This document shows, piece by piece, positions 33,516 through 41,679 of a DNA stretch of 64,000 nt (position 1 is the first letter of the stretch; every line of letters starts with the position of its first letter). Position numbers and translations under genes: made by a program. The DNA lies in the NCBI GenBank assembly GCA_963725425.1, contig CAVRYJ010000041.1, positions 248,001 through 312,000 on the forward strand, read 5' to 3'. The notes beneath the pieces are model-generated. The model saw only the letters and a program-made list of their open reading frames with translations. It was not told the origin of the DNA and ran no database searches. The DNA is from Clostridium_I sp963725425. Its GTDB lineage: Bacteria > Bacillota > Clostridia > Clostridiales > Clostridiaceae.

Positions 33516-33590
33516 GGCCCCTTGGTCAAGTGGTTAAGACACCACCCTTTCACGGTGGTAACATGGGTTCAAGTCCCGTAGGGGTCACCA
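33516..33590 (+). tRNA. tRNA-Glu (TTC), copy 1
   Basis: 75 nt with encoded CCA. The anticodon loop is CTTTCAC and the T-arm GGTTCAAGTCC is canonical. First of eight tRNAs. Confidence 0.97.
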
Positions 33591-33600
33591 CACATATTGT

Positions 33601-33676
33601 GGGCGTTTAGCTCAGCTGGGAGAGCATCTGCCTTACAAGCAGAGGGTCACAGGTTCGAGCCCTGTAATGCCCACCA
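33601..33676 (+). tRNA. tRNA-Val (TAC), copy 1
   Basis: 76 nt with encoded CCA. The acceptor GGGCGTT pairs with the 3' AATGCCC and the anticodon loop is CTTACAA. Confidence 0.97.
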
Positions 33677-33682
33677 CAATAT

Positions 33683-33759
33683 GACCTGGTAGCTCAGCTG
33701 GTTAGAGTGCCGGCCTGTCACGCCGGAGGTCGAGGGTTCGATCCCCTTCCAGGTCGCCA
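33683..33759 (+). tRNA. tRNA-Asp (GTC), copy 1
   Basis: 77 nt with encoded CCA. The anticodon loop is CTGTCAC and the acceptor GACCTGG pairs with CCAGGTC. Confidence 0.97.
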
Positions 33760-33762
33760 AAT

Positions 33763-33838
<76 letters not shown>

Positions 33839-33861
33839 TTTTTTAAAAATAAATTTTAAAG

Positions 33862-33936
33862 GGCCCCTTGGTCAAGTGGTTAAGACACCACCCTTTCACG
33901 GTGGTAACATGGGTTCAAGTCCCGTAGGGGTCACCA
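33862..33936 (+). tRNA. tRNA-Glu (TTC), copy 2
   Basis: Identical in sequence to the first tRNA-Glu; begins the second unit of the tandem duplication. Confidence 0.97.
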
Positions 33937-33947
33937 TAACATATTAT

Positions 33948-34023
33948 GGGCGTTTAGCTCAGCTGGGAGAGCATCTGCCTTACAAGCAGAGGGTCACAGG
34001 TTCGAGCCCTGTAATGCCCACCA
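33948..34023 (+). tRNA. tRNA-Val (TAC), copy 2
   Basis: Identical to the first tRNA-Val copy. Confidence 0.97.
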
Positions 34024-34029
34024 TAATAT

Positions 34030-34106
34030 GACCTGGTAGCTCAGCTGGTTAGAGTGCCGGCCTGTCACGCCGGAGGTCGAGGGTTCGATCCCCTTCCAGG
34101 TCGCCA
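34030..34106 (+). tRNA. tRNA-Asp (GTC), copy 2
   Basis: Identical to the first tRNA-Asp copy. Confidence 0.97.
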
Positions 34107-34111
34107 TATTA

Positions 34112-34187
<76 letters not shown>

Positions 34188-34192
34188 AAAAA

Positions 34193-34226
34193 GGTTTCTT
34201 AGATTTTATCTAAGAAACCCTTTTTT
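34193..34226 (+). terminator. Terminator of the tRNA cluster
   Basis: An 11-bp perfect stem (GGTTTCTTAGA with TCTAAGAAACC) followed by six T, immediately after the last tRNA. Confidence 0.95.
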
Positions 34227-34260
34227 CCCCGTTTATAATTCTATAAACACAGAGAAAAAA

Positions 34261-34478
34261 GTTAAGAGTTAAGAGTTAAGAGTTAAGAGTTAAGGAGATT
34301 TTGCCTTGGGGCAAAATAAAAGCAATATAAAAAAGCAGCATAAATAGGCAACATAAAAATGAAAAATTTTTAGGAAAGTAATTTGATTTGTTTTGTTTGT
34401 ACAAATCAAGTTACTTCCCTATTTTATTTATTCTTCGGCTTCAGCCGAAAATATTCCTTAACTCTTAACTTTTAACTT
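34261..34478. repeat. Heptamer-ended dispersed element
   Basis: Five GTTAAGA/GTTAAGG units (34261-34295) open the element. A small hairpin (ATTTTGCC with GGCAAAAT) follows, then a long central hairpin at 34372-34419 (ACAAATCAAGTTACTTCC with its near-complement). The right end has a TTCGGCTTCAGCCGAA hairpin, TTCCTTAAC and inverted heptamers. The same plan is seen at 39454-39617. It fills the gap between the tRNAs and the dnaC-like gene, and the central hairpin may terminate the latter. Confidence 0.7.
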
Positions 34479-34541
34479 TATTTTGTCCTCTTTGTTTTTA
34501 AGTTTTTAATTATTTTCAAGTTAGACTCTCAAAGTAGTAAA

Positions 34542-35528
34542 TCATTGTTTCTGCTTTTGAAGATTTGTCTTAATTCTTATGTCATCTCCATAGAATTTGA
34601 AGAGGGTAAAGTCACCAAATAATCTTGAGGTAATTCTTTCAGAATATGTCCTTGAAAGTTTTTCTAGTTCGTAGTTGGAAGAAATAAGCATTTTCTTGTT
34701 CATTAAAAGCTTTTTATTGAGGAGGTTGAACAATTCCGTGGATGTAAAGTCTGTTATTTGCTCTGTTCCTAAATCATCCAATATGAGTAAATCACAATTA
34801 AGAAGTAAGTTCTCTAGATTATGGTCATTTTCAAATTTAACTTTTTTAAGATCATGAATTATATCATCCGAAGTTCTATATATCACAAGAAAACCCTTAT
34901 CTAATAAATCCTTTGCAATACAATTGGACAAAAAAGTTTTGCCAGTACCAGAACTACCATAAAACAATAAGTTATTTTTTGTGGATGAGAAGTTTTTCAA
35001 ATAATCCATTACATATGGAATTATTTTATCCTCCATGTTTTTCCTAGGACTTCTAGGTTCGTTATTTGCCTTCTGGGTTGAGTAATAATCTATGTGAAAG
35101 TGTTCAAAATTATTGCTTGCTAGCATGGAATTATGATAAGAATTTTTATAATATAATTTTACAAGTTTTTGTTTATAGCAACTACACTTAGTGGAACCTA
35201 TATAACCAGTATCCTTACATTTGTTACACTTATAGTGAAGAGATACATAATCCAGAGTAAAGCCATTGGCAACTAATAACTCCGATTTTTTTATTCTCAT
35301 GTTAGTAATTTGGTTTCTTAAATCATTTAAATAGTTTTCTCTGTCTGCTATATCTTTAAAGGAATTAACAGCTAAATCGATACAGAGCTTTGCTATTTTC
35401 TTCTCAAGGTTAAAAACCATAGGAAGCTCTCTTTGAATCTTCTCACGGCGCTCTTTTAATAATCGTGCTTCATTTTCACGAATGTCAGAATACATTTTAG
35501 ATATTTCTTCTGCGTAACCTCTAATCAT
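34542..35528 (-). CDS. dnaC: DnaC/DnaI-like helicase loader ATPase
   Basis: A 328-residue ATP-binding protein predicted to load the replicative helicase. The N-terminal half is helical and includes a cysteine cluster (CNKCKDTGYIGSTKCSC, near residue 120). The AAA part has Walker A FYGSSGTGKTFLSNCIA and Walker B LLILDDLGTEQITDF, and ISSNYELEKLSRTYSERITSRLFGD is the sensor/arginine-finger region. It overlaps the DnaD-domain gene by 8 bases, as expected for clostridial dnaB/dnaD-dnaC pairs. Confidence 0.92.
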   Translation of the reverse strand: MIRGYAEEISKMYSDIRENEARLLKERREKIQRELPMVFNLEKKIAKLCIDLAVNSFKDIADRENYLNDLRNQITNMRIKKSELLVANGFTLDYVSLHYKCNKCKDTGYIGSTKCSCYKQKLVKLYYKNSYHNSMLASNNFEHFHIDYYSTQKANNEPRSPRKNMEDKIIPYVMDYLKNFSSTKNNLLFYGSSGTGKTFLSNCIAKDLLDKGFLVIYRTSDDIIHDLKKVKFENDHNLENLLLNCDLLILDDLGTEQITDFTSTELFNLLNKKLLMNKKMLISSNYELEKLSRTYSERITSRLFGDFTLFKFYGDDIRIKTNLQKQKQ

Positions 35529-36501
35529 TTTTATCCCATCCTAACAATTTCTTTTCAAGTTCATCGTAATCATAAGATCTCTGTTCATAGTCGTTAAAGT
35601 TAGTTTTAGGACCAGTTTTTGAAGCTGTCTTTTTATAGGTGCTCCTTTTTAAGTCTTTAGTATCAATATCAGTAAGGTTTTTTATTCCAGCTTTGAACCA
35701 GTTAGTTAAAATAGCATCCATGTATTTAAAGTCAGCCTTATTTATTCTGGAAAATGTTATGTCACATGATCTATAGATTACATCTAGGGGAAAACCATAG
35801 GAATTAATCCATTTATCAAGAAGTAATTCTTGAGGTTTTAAAACATCGGCATCTTTTATACCTAGGTAATTTAATATTTTCCTTATTTTAATCCATTTGT
35901 CTTCATGCTTTTTAATAAAAGATTGAGCATTATCAATGGAATTAATCTTACTGTCGTGCCAACTTATAGCAATTGTTTCAATATATCTGTAATCCGTTTT
36001 ACCTTTTGAAACGCAATATTCTATAAGTAAAAGAATTAACTCTGGAGGAAAATTAAAATCTCCTATCCAACTTATATACATTTTCATTTCTTTAGTAGAT
36101 AAAGTTCTTCCAACGAGTTTTTCAATATCTTGAAGCATATCTTTAGTTGAACTGTTATCCAATTCTTTTAAAAGATTAATAGTTTCATCTTTATCAGAAC
36201 TATTTTCATCAAGATCTAAAAAATCTATATTAAAATTGCCCATGTTATCTATAGGGACTAACTTTACCACTCCTTCATCATTCCAATAGTTCCAAGCATT
36301 CATAAGGTCTGTTTCCAAAAGATGAAGAGTATTTGCAAACAATGCTGAATCAACTCCAATCTCTCCCGACACACAATATTTCATTCCTAATATATAAACT
36401 TTAACATACTCGCCACGTGCCCTAGGCATGTACTTATCTATAAAAATATTACTTAAAGGGGTATAGTTTTTAAGTTTATTCTTAAACATGAAAGTACTCA
36501 T
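35521..36501 (-). CDS. DnaD domain replication initiation protein
   Basis: A 326-residue protein of the DnaD/DnaB primosome family. The N-terminal winged-helix-like part (NIFIDKYMPRARGEYVKVYILGMKY) is followed by the C-terminal DnaD domain with KMYISWIGDFNFPPELILLLIEYCVSKGK and the conserved YIETIAISWHDSKI. It is likely to help open DNA at origins or restart forks and hand the helicase to the loader encoded by the overlapping gene. Confidence 0.92.
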   Translation of the reverse strand: MSTFMFKNKLKNYTPLSNIFIDKYMPRARGEYVKVYILGMKYCVSGEIGVDSALFANTLHLLETDLMNAWNYWNDEGVVKLVPIDNMGNFNIDFLDLDENSSDKDETINLLKELDNSSTKDMLQDIEKLVGRTLSTKEMKMYISWIGDFNFPPELILLLIEYCVSKGKTDYRYIETIAISWHDSKINSIDNAQSFIKKHEDKWIKIRKILNYLGIKDADVLKPQELLLDKWINSYGFPLDVIYRSCDITFSRINKADFKYMDAILTNWFKAGIKNLTDIDTKDLKRSTYKKTASKTGPKTNFNDYEQRSYDYDELEKKLLGWDKND

Positions 36502-36692
36502 AATATCACCGCCTTTCGAATTTGCTTATGCAATATATTGTACACTCACATGTTTATTATAACAAAAATGTGGAGACAAGATTAATATTTTATAATATAA
36601 AAATTATGTTAAATATATGTTACCCATAAAATGTACCCAAAATACTAAAGAAAATTCACATTAATATGATATAATTTACTTATTAATAATTT

Positions 36693-36747
36693 GGCATCTT
36701 CAAAGAAATAACTAGTTAGAATTCTAGTGTAATTTTTTTTAGAAGCC
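36693..36747. repeat. GGCATCTT palindromic repeat upstream of cinA
   Basis: GGCATCTTC at the left and AGAAGCC at the right frame a degenerate palindrome with an A-rich left and T-rich right arm, ending 25 bases before cinA. The rest of the 36502-36771 gap is AT-rich without a gene. Confidence 0.6.
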
Positions 36748-36771
36748 GTATAAACAAAATGGGGTGAAGTA

Positions 36772-38028
36772 ATGAAAGCTGAACTTTTATCAGTGGGTAC
36801 AGAATTATTATTAGGTGATATAGTGAATACTAATGCTCAATATCTTGGAAAAGAACTTGCTAGTCTTGGAATCAATGTTTTTTACCAGACAGTAGTAGGA
36901 GATAATCCAGAAAGGCTCAAAAATGCATATAATATTGCTATTAATAGAGCTGATATTATTATAACCACTGGAGGACTTGGACCAACTAAAGACGATTTGA
37001 CAAAAGAAATAGCAGCAGATTATTTTAATAAAAAGTTGATTTTAGATGAGAAATCCTTAGAAGAAATTGTGGAATATTTTAACAAAATAAATCGTACTCC
37101 CACTGAGAATAATAAAAAACAGGCATATTTTCCTGAAGGTTGTATTATAATCAAAAATAATAATGGAACAGCACCAGGCTGTATTATAGAGGAAAATTCT
37201 AAAATTGTGATACTACTCCCTGGACCGCCTAAAGAGATGACACAAATGTTTCAGGAGAGCATAGTACCATATCTTAAGAAGTTTCAAGATGGTATGCTTA
37301 TATCAAAGTCATTAAGGATATCAGGTATTGGTGAGAGTAGCGTAGATGATGCAGTTGGATATATATTAGACAGACAAAAAAATCCAACAGTTGCCCCATA
37401 TGCCAAGGATAATGAAACGGTGCTAAGGATTACTGCTAAAGTAAAAGATGAAGCAGATGCAGAGAGGCTTATTGCACCTGTAGAAAAAGAAATAAGACAA
37501 GTAATTGGAGATATAAACGTATACGGAATAAATGATGAGACTATAGAAGAAGTAGTAGGGAAAATGCTAATTCAAAATAATTTCACTATAGCTACTGCAG
37601 AATCATGCACAGGAGGGCTATTAGCAGGAAAGCTAATAGACTATCCTGGGATTTCTGAGGTGTTTTTAGAAGGTGCAGTTACATATAGTAATAATGCTAA
37701 AGTGAAAAGGCTTGGAGTAACGGAAAGCACGCTAAATGACTTTGGAGCTGTTAGCAGTGAGTGTGCAGGTGAAATGGCAGCAGGTATTGCAAAGAATGCT
37801 GGAACTACTATTGGTATTTCAACAACAGGAATAGCCGGACCTGGTGGTGGAACAGATGAAAAACCTGTAGGGCTTGTATACATGGGGATATATATGTTTG
37901 GAGAAGTAAAGACAAAAAAGTTCAATTTTGTTGGTAACAGGCAAAAAGTTAGAGACAGAGCAACTTTTACAGCTTTAGACTGGCTTAGAAGAGAACTCAT
38001 CCAACACCTTAATCAAGTTAAGAGTTAA
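36772..38028 (+). CDS. cinA: CinA family protein (ADP-ribose pyrophosphatase / NMN amidohydrolase)
   Basis: A 418-residue protein with both CinA domains. The N-terminal MoCF-like (COG1058) part starts MKAELLSVGTELLLGDIVNTNAQ and contains ITTGGLGPTKDDLTKE. The C-terminal amidase part has ATAESCTGGLLAGKLIDYPG with the catalytic serine and STTGIAGPGGGTDEKPVGLVY. It recycles pyridine nucleotides by deamidating NMN. The stop codon (38026-38028) lies inside a tandem heptamer array. Confidence 0.95.
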   Translation: MKAELLSVGTELLLGDIVNTNAQYLGKELASLGINVFYQTVVGDNPERLKNAYNIAINRADIIITTGGLGPTKDDLTKEIAADYFNKKLILDEKSLEEIVEYFNKINRTPTENNKKQAYFPEGCIIIKNNNGTAPGCIIEENSKIVILLPGPPKEMTQMFQESIVPYLKKFQDGMLISKSLRISGIGESSVDDAVGYILDRQKNPTVAPYAKDNETVLRITAKVKDEADAERLIAPVEKEIRQVIGDINVYGINDETIEEVVGKMLIQNNFTIATAESCTGGLLAGKLIDYPGISEVFLEGAVTYSNNAKVKRLGVTESTLNDFGAVSSECAGEMAAGIAKNAGTTIGISTTGIAGPGGGTDEKPVGLVYMGIYMFGEVKTKKFNFVGNRQKVRDRATFTALDWLRRELIQHLNQVKS

Positions 38029-38057
38029 AAGTTAAAAGTTAAAAGTTAAAAGTTAAA
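38016..38057 (+). repeat. Tandem heptamer array overlapping the cinA stop
   Basis: One AGTTAAG and five AGTTAAA units in tandem. The cinA stop TAA is read from within this array, so the last residues of CinA (VKS) derive from the repeat. Confidence 0.85.
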
Positions 38058-38093
38058 AGACAAGAAATGTAAGCAAGTAATTTCTTTGAAGGT

Positions 38094-38148
38094 AGGGATA
38101 GTAAAATAATCTGGAAACGAATTATGCTCATGGGTATTTTACTATCCT
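38094..38148. terminator. Bidirectional terminator between cinA and methyltransferase gene
   Basis: A 12-bp perfect stem (GATAGTAAAATA with TATTTTACTATC), extended by AGG/CCT, lies between convergent genes. Confidence 0.75.
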
Positions 38149-38169
38149 ATATTATCTTTTCATGATACC

Positions 38170-38952
38170 TTATTTAAATCTAATATGAAGAATCTGGCTT
38201 CTATTACGAATAGTGCTCATAAAATTAAACATACGGAAATATAAGTCCTGACGGTGTTTATGCAAGTTTCCCGTACTCCAGCTTTCCACTAATTGGATTT
38301 TTGAATCGATTTTTTCAATATCCTTTGCCTTTGTAATTCCCCAATTAAAATTTGAACTGACACCTTTTCCTATAAAATAACTATGTACTACATCAAAATA
38401 CATTTCTGCATTAGAAAATGCATTGATTAAGAGTTTAAATAATTTTTTGAGATCTTCTTCATGAAAATACATCAAAAGGCCTTCTGCAATAATAAGAACA
38501 GGTTCATGGGTTTTATATGGAACTTCAGCCAGCCAACTAGTATCCAATACATTTTTACCAATAAACTTGATTCTTTCATTTTCTTCAAAGAAAAGTTTCC
38601 TTGCCTCAATCACTTTTGGCATATCTACGTCAATCCATCTTAAATGTTTATTATCTACTCTTGTAATTCTTGTATCCAAACCAGCACCAATATTGATAAT
38701 CAATCCATGTTTATGCTTGTTTAGAAATTCATTAACCCCTTGATCAATGACTTCTGTCCTTGCAATGATTCCTACATGAGTAATATTTCCTCCATCAAAA
38801 TGGCTCAAATCCAAGTTAGAATTTTCAATAATCTCCACAGCCTTAGGATCTTTAATAACACCTTTGGGATCTTTTGTTTCCTTTGCTTTTGCATTAAGTG
38901 GAATGAACAATGTTTCTGAAATAGAACCTTTTTCAATTAAATCATTAAGCAT
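38170..38952 (-). CDS. SAM-dependent methyltransferase, PPM1/TcmP type
   Basis: A 260-residue O-methyltransferase of the leucine-carboxymethyltransferase/TcmP group. The SAM site is GLIINIGAGLDTRITRVDNKHLRWIDVDMP (near residues 88-117); ARTEVIDQGVNEFL upstream and PVLIIAEGLLMYFHEEDLKKL (near 150) are family features. Targets could be a polyketide-like or small carboxylate substrate. No biosynthetic neighbours are seen. It has an AGGAG-type site before the ATG. Confidence 0.85.
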   Translation of the reverse strand: MLNDLIEKGSISETLFIPLNAKAKETKDPKGVIKDPKAVEIIENSNLDLSHFDGGNITHVGIIARTEVIDQGVNEFLNKHKHGLIINIGAGLDTRITRVDNKHLRWIDVDMPKVIEARKLFFEENERIKFIGKNVLDTSWLAEVPYKTHEPVLIIAEGLLMYFHEEDLKKLFKLLINAFSNAEMYFDVVHSYFIGKGVSSNFNWGITKAKDIEKIDSKIQLVESWSTGNLHKHRQDLYFRMFNFMSTIRNRSQILHIRFK

Positions 38953-39267
38953 AATTTATAATCTCCTTTAATCAATTTCCTAATGATGTAATATATATAA
39001 ATACTAACATTTTTATATTAATATGTTGTTGATATTTCATTTATTTTCTTAATTATGTAAAAATATTATATCATTTAGTGGAATGACTTAAAAGCTTTTA
39101 TTATTAAAATTACTAGGAGCTAATTTTATGAAAGAGCTATAAATAAAATCTTCAATAATTACAACCACTTTTCACGTGGCAGGAGATAGTTGGGTTAAAA
39201 TTATTGTGTAAATAAGTATTTAAACCATTCATATACTTATATAGAAAACCGATATAGGGGTGATTAT
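38953..39267. other. Intergenic region, no gene seen
   Basis: A 315-base AT-rich stretch between the divergent methyltransferase gene and the small cysteine-rich gene. It must hold both promoters. I see no RNA gene, strong palindrome or coding sequence. Confidence 0.6.
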
Positions 39268-39471
39268 ATGGCATGTCCAAATATTGAAGCCTGTCCATAT
39301 ATTAATAGTAGAGATGAAAGTGAAATTATTAAATATAAAAATATGTTTTGTAATAGTGACTATTGCAAATGCGCAAGATTTAATGTTGGAAATATAACAG
39401 GTAGCGTACCAGATGATTTGCGTCCAGATGATTTTGAGGAAGGTAATAGCATAGTGACAAGTGACAAGTGA
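39268..39471 (+). CDS. Small cysteine-rich protein, unknown function
   Basis: A 67-residue protein with six cysteines (CPNIEACPY, MFCNSDYCKCARF), suggesting zinc or Fe-S binding. It has a good AGGGGTG ribosome site and a codon pattern like neighbouring genes, so I believe it is real. The last residues (IVTSDK) come from a GTGACAA heptamer array that provides the stop codon. Confidence 0.65.
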   Translation: MACPNIEACPYINSRDESEIIKYKNMFCNSDYCKCARFNVGNITGSVPDDLRPDDFEEGNSIVTSDK

Positions 39472-39617
39472 CAAGTGACAAGTGACAAGTTAAGAAGGGA
39501 CCACCTCAGAATAGAAAATAATTTCAGTTCTGAGGTGGTCCCTTCTAAGTTTATCCGATTCTTCTGCCTCAGCAGAAAATCTTCCTTAACTTGTCACTTG
39601 CAACTTGTCACTTTTAA
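39454..39617. repeat. Heptamer-ended dispersed element
   Basis: Five GTGACAA units (39454-39488), a strong central hairpin (AAGGGACCACCTCAGAA with its complement, about 39495-39548), a TTCTGCCTCAGCAGAA hairpin and inverted TTGTCAC units (39591-39610). The plan equals that of 34261-34478. It lies between convergent genes and can serve as their terminator. Confidence 0.8.
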
Positions 39618-39645
39618 CTGCCTCCGCTTCTTTGAGTGGAATCAT

Positions 39646-40842
39646 CTATTCAAAGCTTAAAGCGTCTATTGGACTGAGTTTTGAAGCTTTGTTTGCAGGA
39701 TATAGTCCAAATACAACTCCTACAGTTACAGAAAAGGCAAAGGATGCTATTACTACAGAGCTAGATAGCTGTATTGCGGTGTTATTAAATGTCTGTAACA
39801 ATTCACTACCACCAACACCAATTATTACACCTAAAATACCACCTATACCACTAACGAAAACTGCTTCAATTAGAAATTGCAATAATATTGCCTTTCTTTT
39901 AGCGCCTAATGCTTTTCTTATACCAATTTCTCTAGTACGTTCCATAACAGATACAAGCATTATGTTCATAATACCAATACCACCAACTAAAAGGGAAATA
40001 GCGGCTATACCAGCAAGTTCATTTGTCATGGTTTGGCTAGTAGAGGTTGCAGTCTGAAGTAAACTTGACTGGTTGAACACTCTAAAATATTTATTGGTTA
40101 CTGTACTAGCAGAGGTAGTAGGAAGACTATATTTAGTATCTAAAAACATTTGTAAATACGACATTGCTGTATTTACGCTGTCAGAACTTGATGCCTGAAC
40201 GTAGAAAGTTTTTATCGCAGTTGTTTTTAAAAGTCTTTGGGCTGTAGTTAGTGGTAAAAGTACAGTGTCATCTGAAGAACCATTAGAACTAGTTCCTTGT
40301 GACTTTAACACTCCAACTATATTAAAAGCTACACCGTCTATGTTGATGCTTTGACCAACAACATTTGTAGAATTAAAAAGTTCCGTTGCTACGTCTGTTC
40401 CAACTACTGCTGAATTATATCTATTATCTAAATCATCCTGAGTTATAAAACGTCCACTTTGTGCAGGCATATTTTTTATCGTTTCATAGTTAGGTTCCAC
40501 AGCCTGCACTGTTGTAGTAGCAGTTTGATCTCCGGCAGATATATTGACATTTCCACTACTAAGGGTGGGTGATATATCCTTAATGCCTGGTTTGGTTTTA
40601 AGTTCGTTTAATTCTGTATTTGTAATGGGCTCTGCTTGATTACTGGTAATACTCACAGTAATAAGGTTGGTTCCCATGCTTGAAATAGAATCTTGAACAG
40701 ACTGTGTACTTCCTTGCCCCATGGCTATCAATATTATAACAGATGCTATACCAATAATTATTCCAAGCATCGTAAGAAAAGAACGCATTTTATTGGCGAA
40801 GATGGATTTAATAGCCATTTTAAATAGCTGATGTATTTTCAT
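39646..40842 (-). CDS. ABC transporter permease, MacB/FtsX type
   Basis: A 398-residue permease with an N-terminal helix (MRSFLTMLGIIIGIASVIILIAMGQG), a large extracellular MacB periplasmic-core-like domain (about 45-270) and three C-terminal helices preceded by ERTREIGIRKALGAKRKAI. The ATG at 40842 has GGAGGCG upstream and a few codons overlap the ATPase gene. With the ATPase and the HlyD-like adaptor it forms a MacAB-like export operon, likely for peptides or antibiotics. Confidence 0.92.
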   Translation of the reverse strand: MKIHQLFKMAIKSIFANKMRSFLTMLGIIIGIASVIILIAMGQGSTQSVQDSISSMGTNLITVSITSNQAEPITNTELNELKTKPGIKDISPTLSSGNVNISAGDQTATTTVQAVEPNYETIKNMPAQSGRFITQDDLDNRYNSAVVGTDVATELFNSTNVVGQSINIDGVAFNIVGVLKSQGTSSNGSSDDTVLLPLTTAQRLLKTTAIKTFYVQASSSDSVNTAMSYLQMFLDTKYSLPTTSASTVTNKYFRVFNQSSLLQTATSTSQTMTNELAGIAAISLLVGGIGIMNIMLVSVMERTREIGIRKALGAKRKAILLQFLIEAVFVSGIGGILGVIIGVGGSELLQTFNNTAIQLSSSVVIASFAFSVTVGVVFGLYPANKASKLSPIDALSFE

Positions 40843-41521
40843 AATTTTCGCCTCCATCATCAGAAATTATATGTCCATCTTTTATTTGGATTCGTCTCTC
40901 AGCCTCTGCTGCTATGGCAAGGTCATGTGTTATAAGAACTATGGTTCTTCCTGATTTATGAAGTTCTTGCAAAAGCGCAAGGACTTCTTTACCAGTTTTA
41001 CTGTCCAAAGCTCCAGTGGGTTCATCTGCCATAATTACTGATGGGTTTGTTACAAGGGCTCTTGCAATTGCTACTCTCTGTTGCTGTCCACCAGAAAGTT
41101 CAGATGGTTTATGGTGAATATGAGAGGATAATCCTACCTGATTTAAAGCTTTTTCAATTCTTTCCTTTCTCTCAGTATTACCGATGCCTAAGTAAATTAG
41201 TGGTATTTCCACATTTTCATATACATTTAATTTTGTGAGTAAATTATACCTTTGGAATATGAATCCTATTTTTGCATTTCTTATTTCTGCAAGTTGATCA
41301 TCATTTAGATTTTGAGCAGGCGTGCCATCAATTATATAGCTTCCTTCTGAAGGTGTATCTAAGCAGCCTAAAATGTTCATCAGAGTAGATTTACCAGAAC
41401 CTGATGGACCAACAATTGCAGCAAACTCACCATCATTTATTTTTAGAGAAACTTTGTCTAGGGCATAAAGTTTTTCTTTACCAATTGTATATATTTTGCT
41501 AAGATTTTTTATCTCAATCAT
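40820..41521 (-). CDS. ABC transporter ATP-binding protein, MacB/LolD type
   Basis: A 233-residue ATPase that energises the adjacent permease. Walker A is IVGPSGSGKSTLMNILG, the signature is LSGGQQQRVAIARALV, Walker B is VIMADEPTGALDSKTG and the switch histidine is in VLITHD. The 3' end overlaps the start of the permease gene by 23 bases. It is the second gene of the efflux operon. Confidence 0.96.
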   Translation of the reverse strand: MIEIKNLSKIYTIGKEKLYALDKVSLKINDGEFAAIVGPSGSGKSTLMNILGCLDTPSEGSYIIDGTPAQNLNDDQLAEIRNAKIGFIFQRYNLLTKLNVYENVEIPLIYLGIGNTERKERIEKALNQVGLSSHIHHKPSELSGGQQQRVAIARALVTNPSVIMADEPTGALDSKTGKEVLALLQELHKSGRTIVLITHDLAIAAEAERRIQIKDGHIISDDGGENYENTSAI

Positions 41522-41568
41522 ATTTAAGTTCCTCCATAATTAGATTATATCTATTCACTATTAGAGCA

Positions 41569-41587
41569 GGTAGTTATCGGATAAATT
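41569..41587 (+). repeat. Short copy of the ncRNA-like conserved core
   Basis: GGTAGTTATCGGATAAATT differs at one base from the corresponding stretch of the RNA candidate (2144-2162). The other helices are not seen in the 158-base gap, so this may be a fragment or chance similarity. Confidence 0.3.
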
Positions 41588-41679
41588 ATCACTGCTAAGT
41601 GTTGAATTAGTTCACCTTTCACTCGGATTAGGGTATAACCCCTATTCTAAGGAAAATTGAATGTTACGAGGTGAATAGG

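Noticed and set aside
39605..40057. 150-codon plus-strand frame opposite the MacB-type permease
   Set aside because: Antisense shadow of a clearly conserved permease gene.
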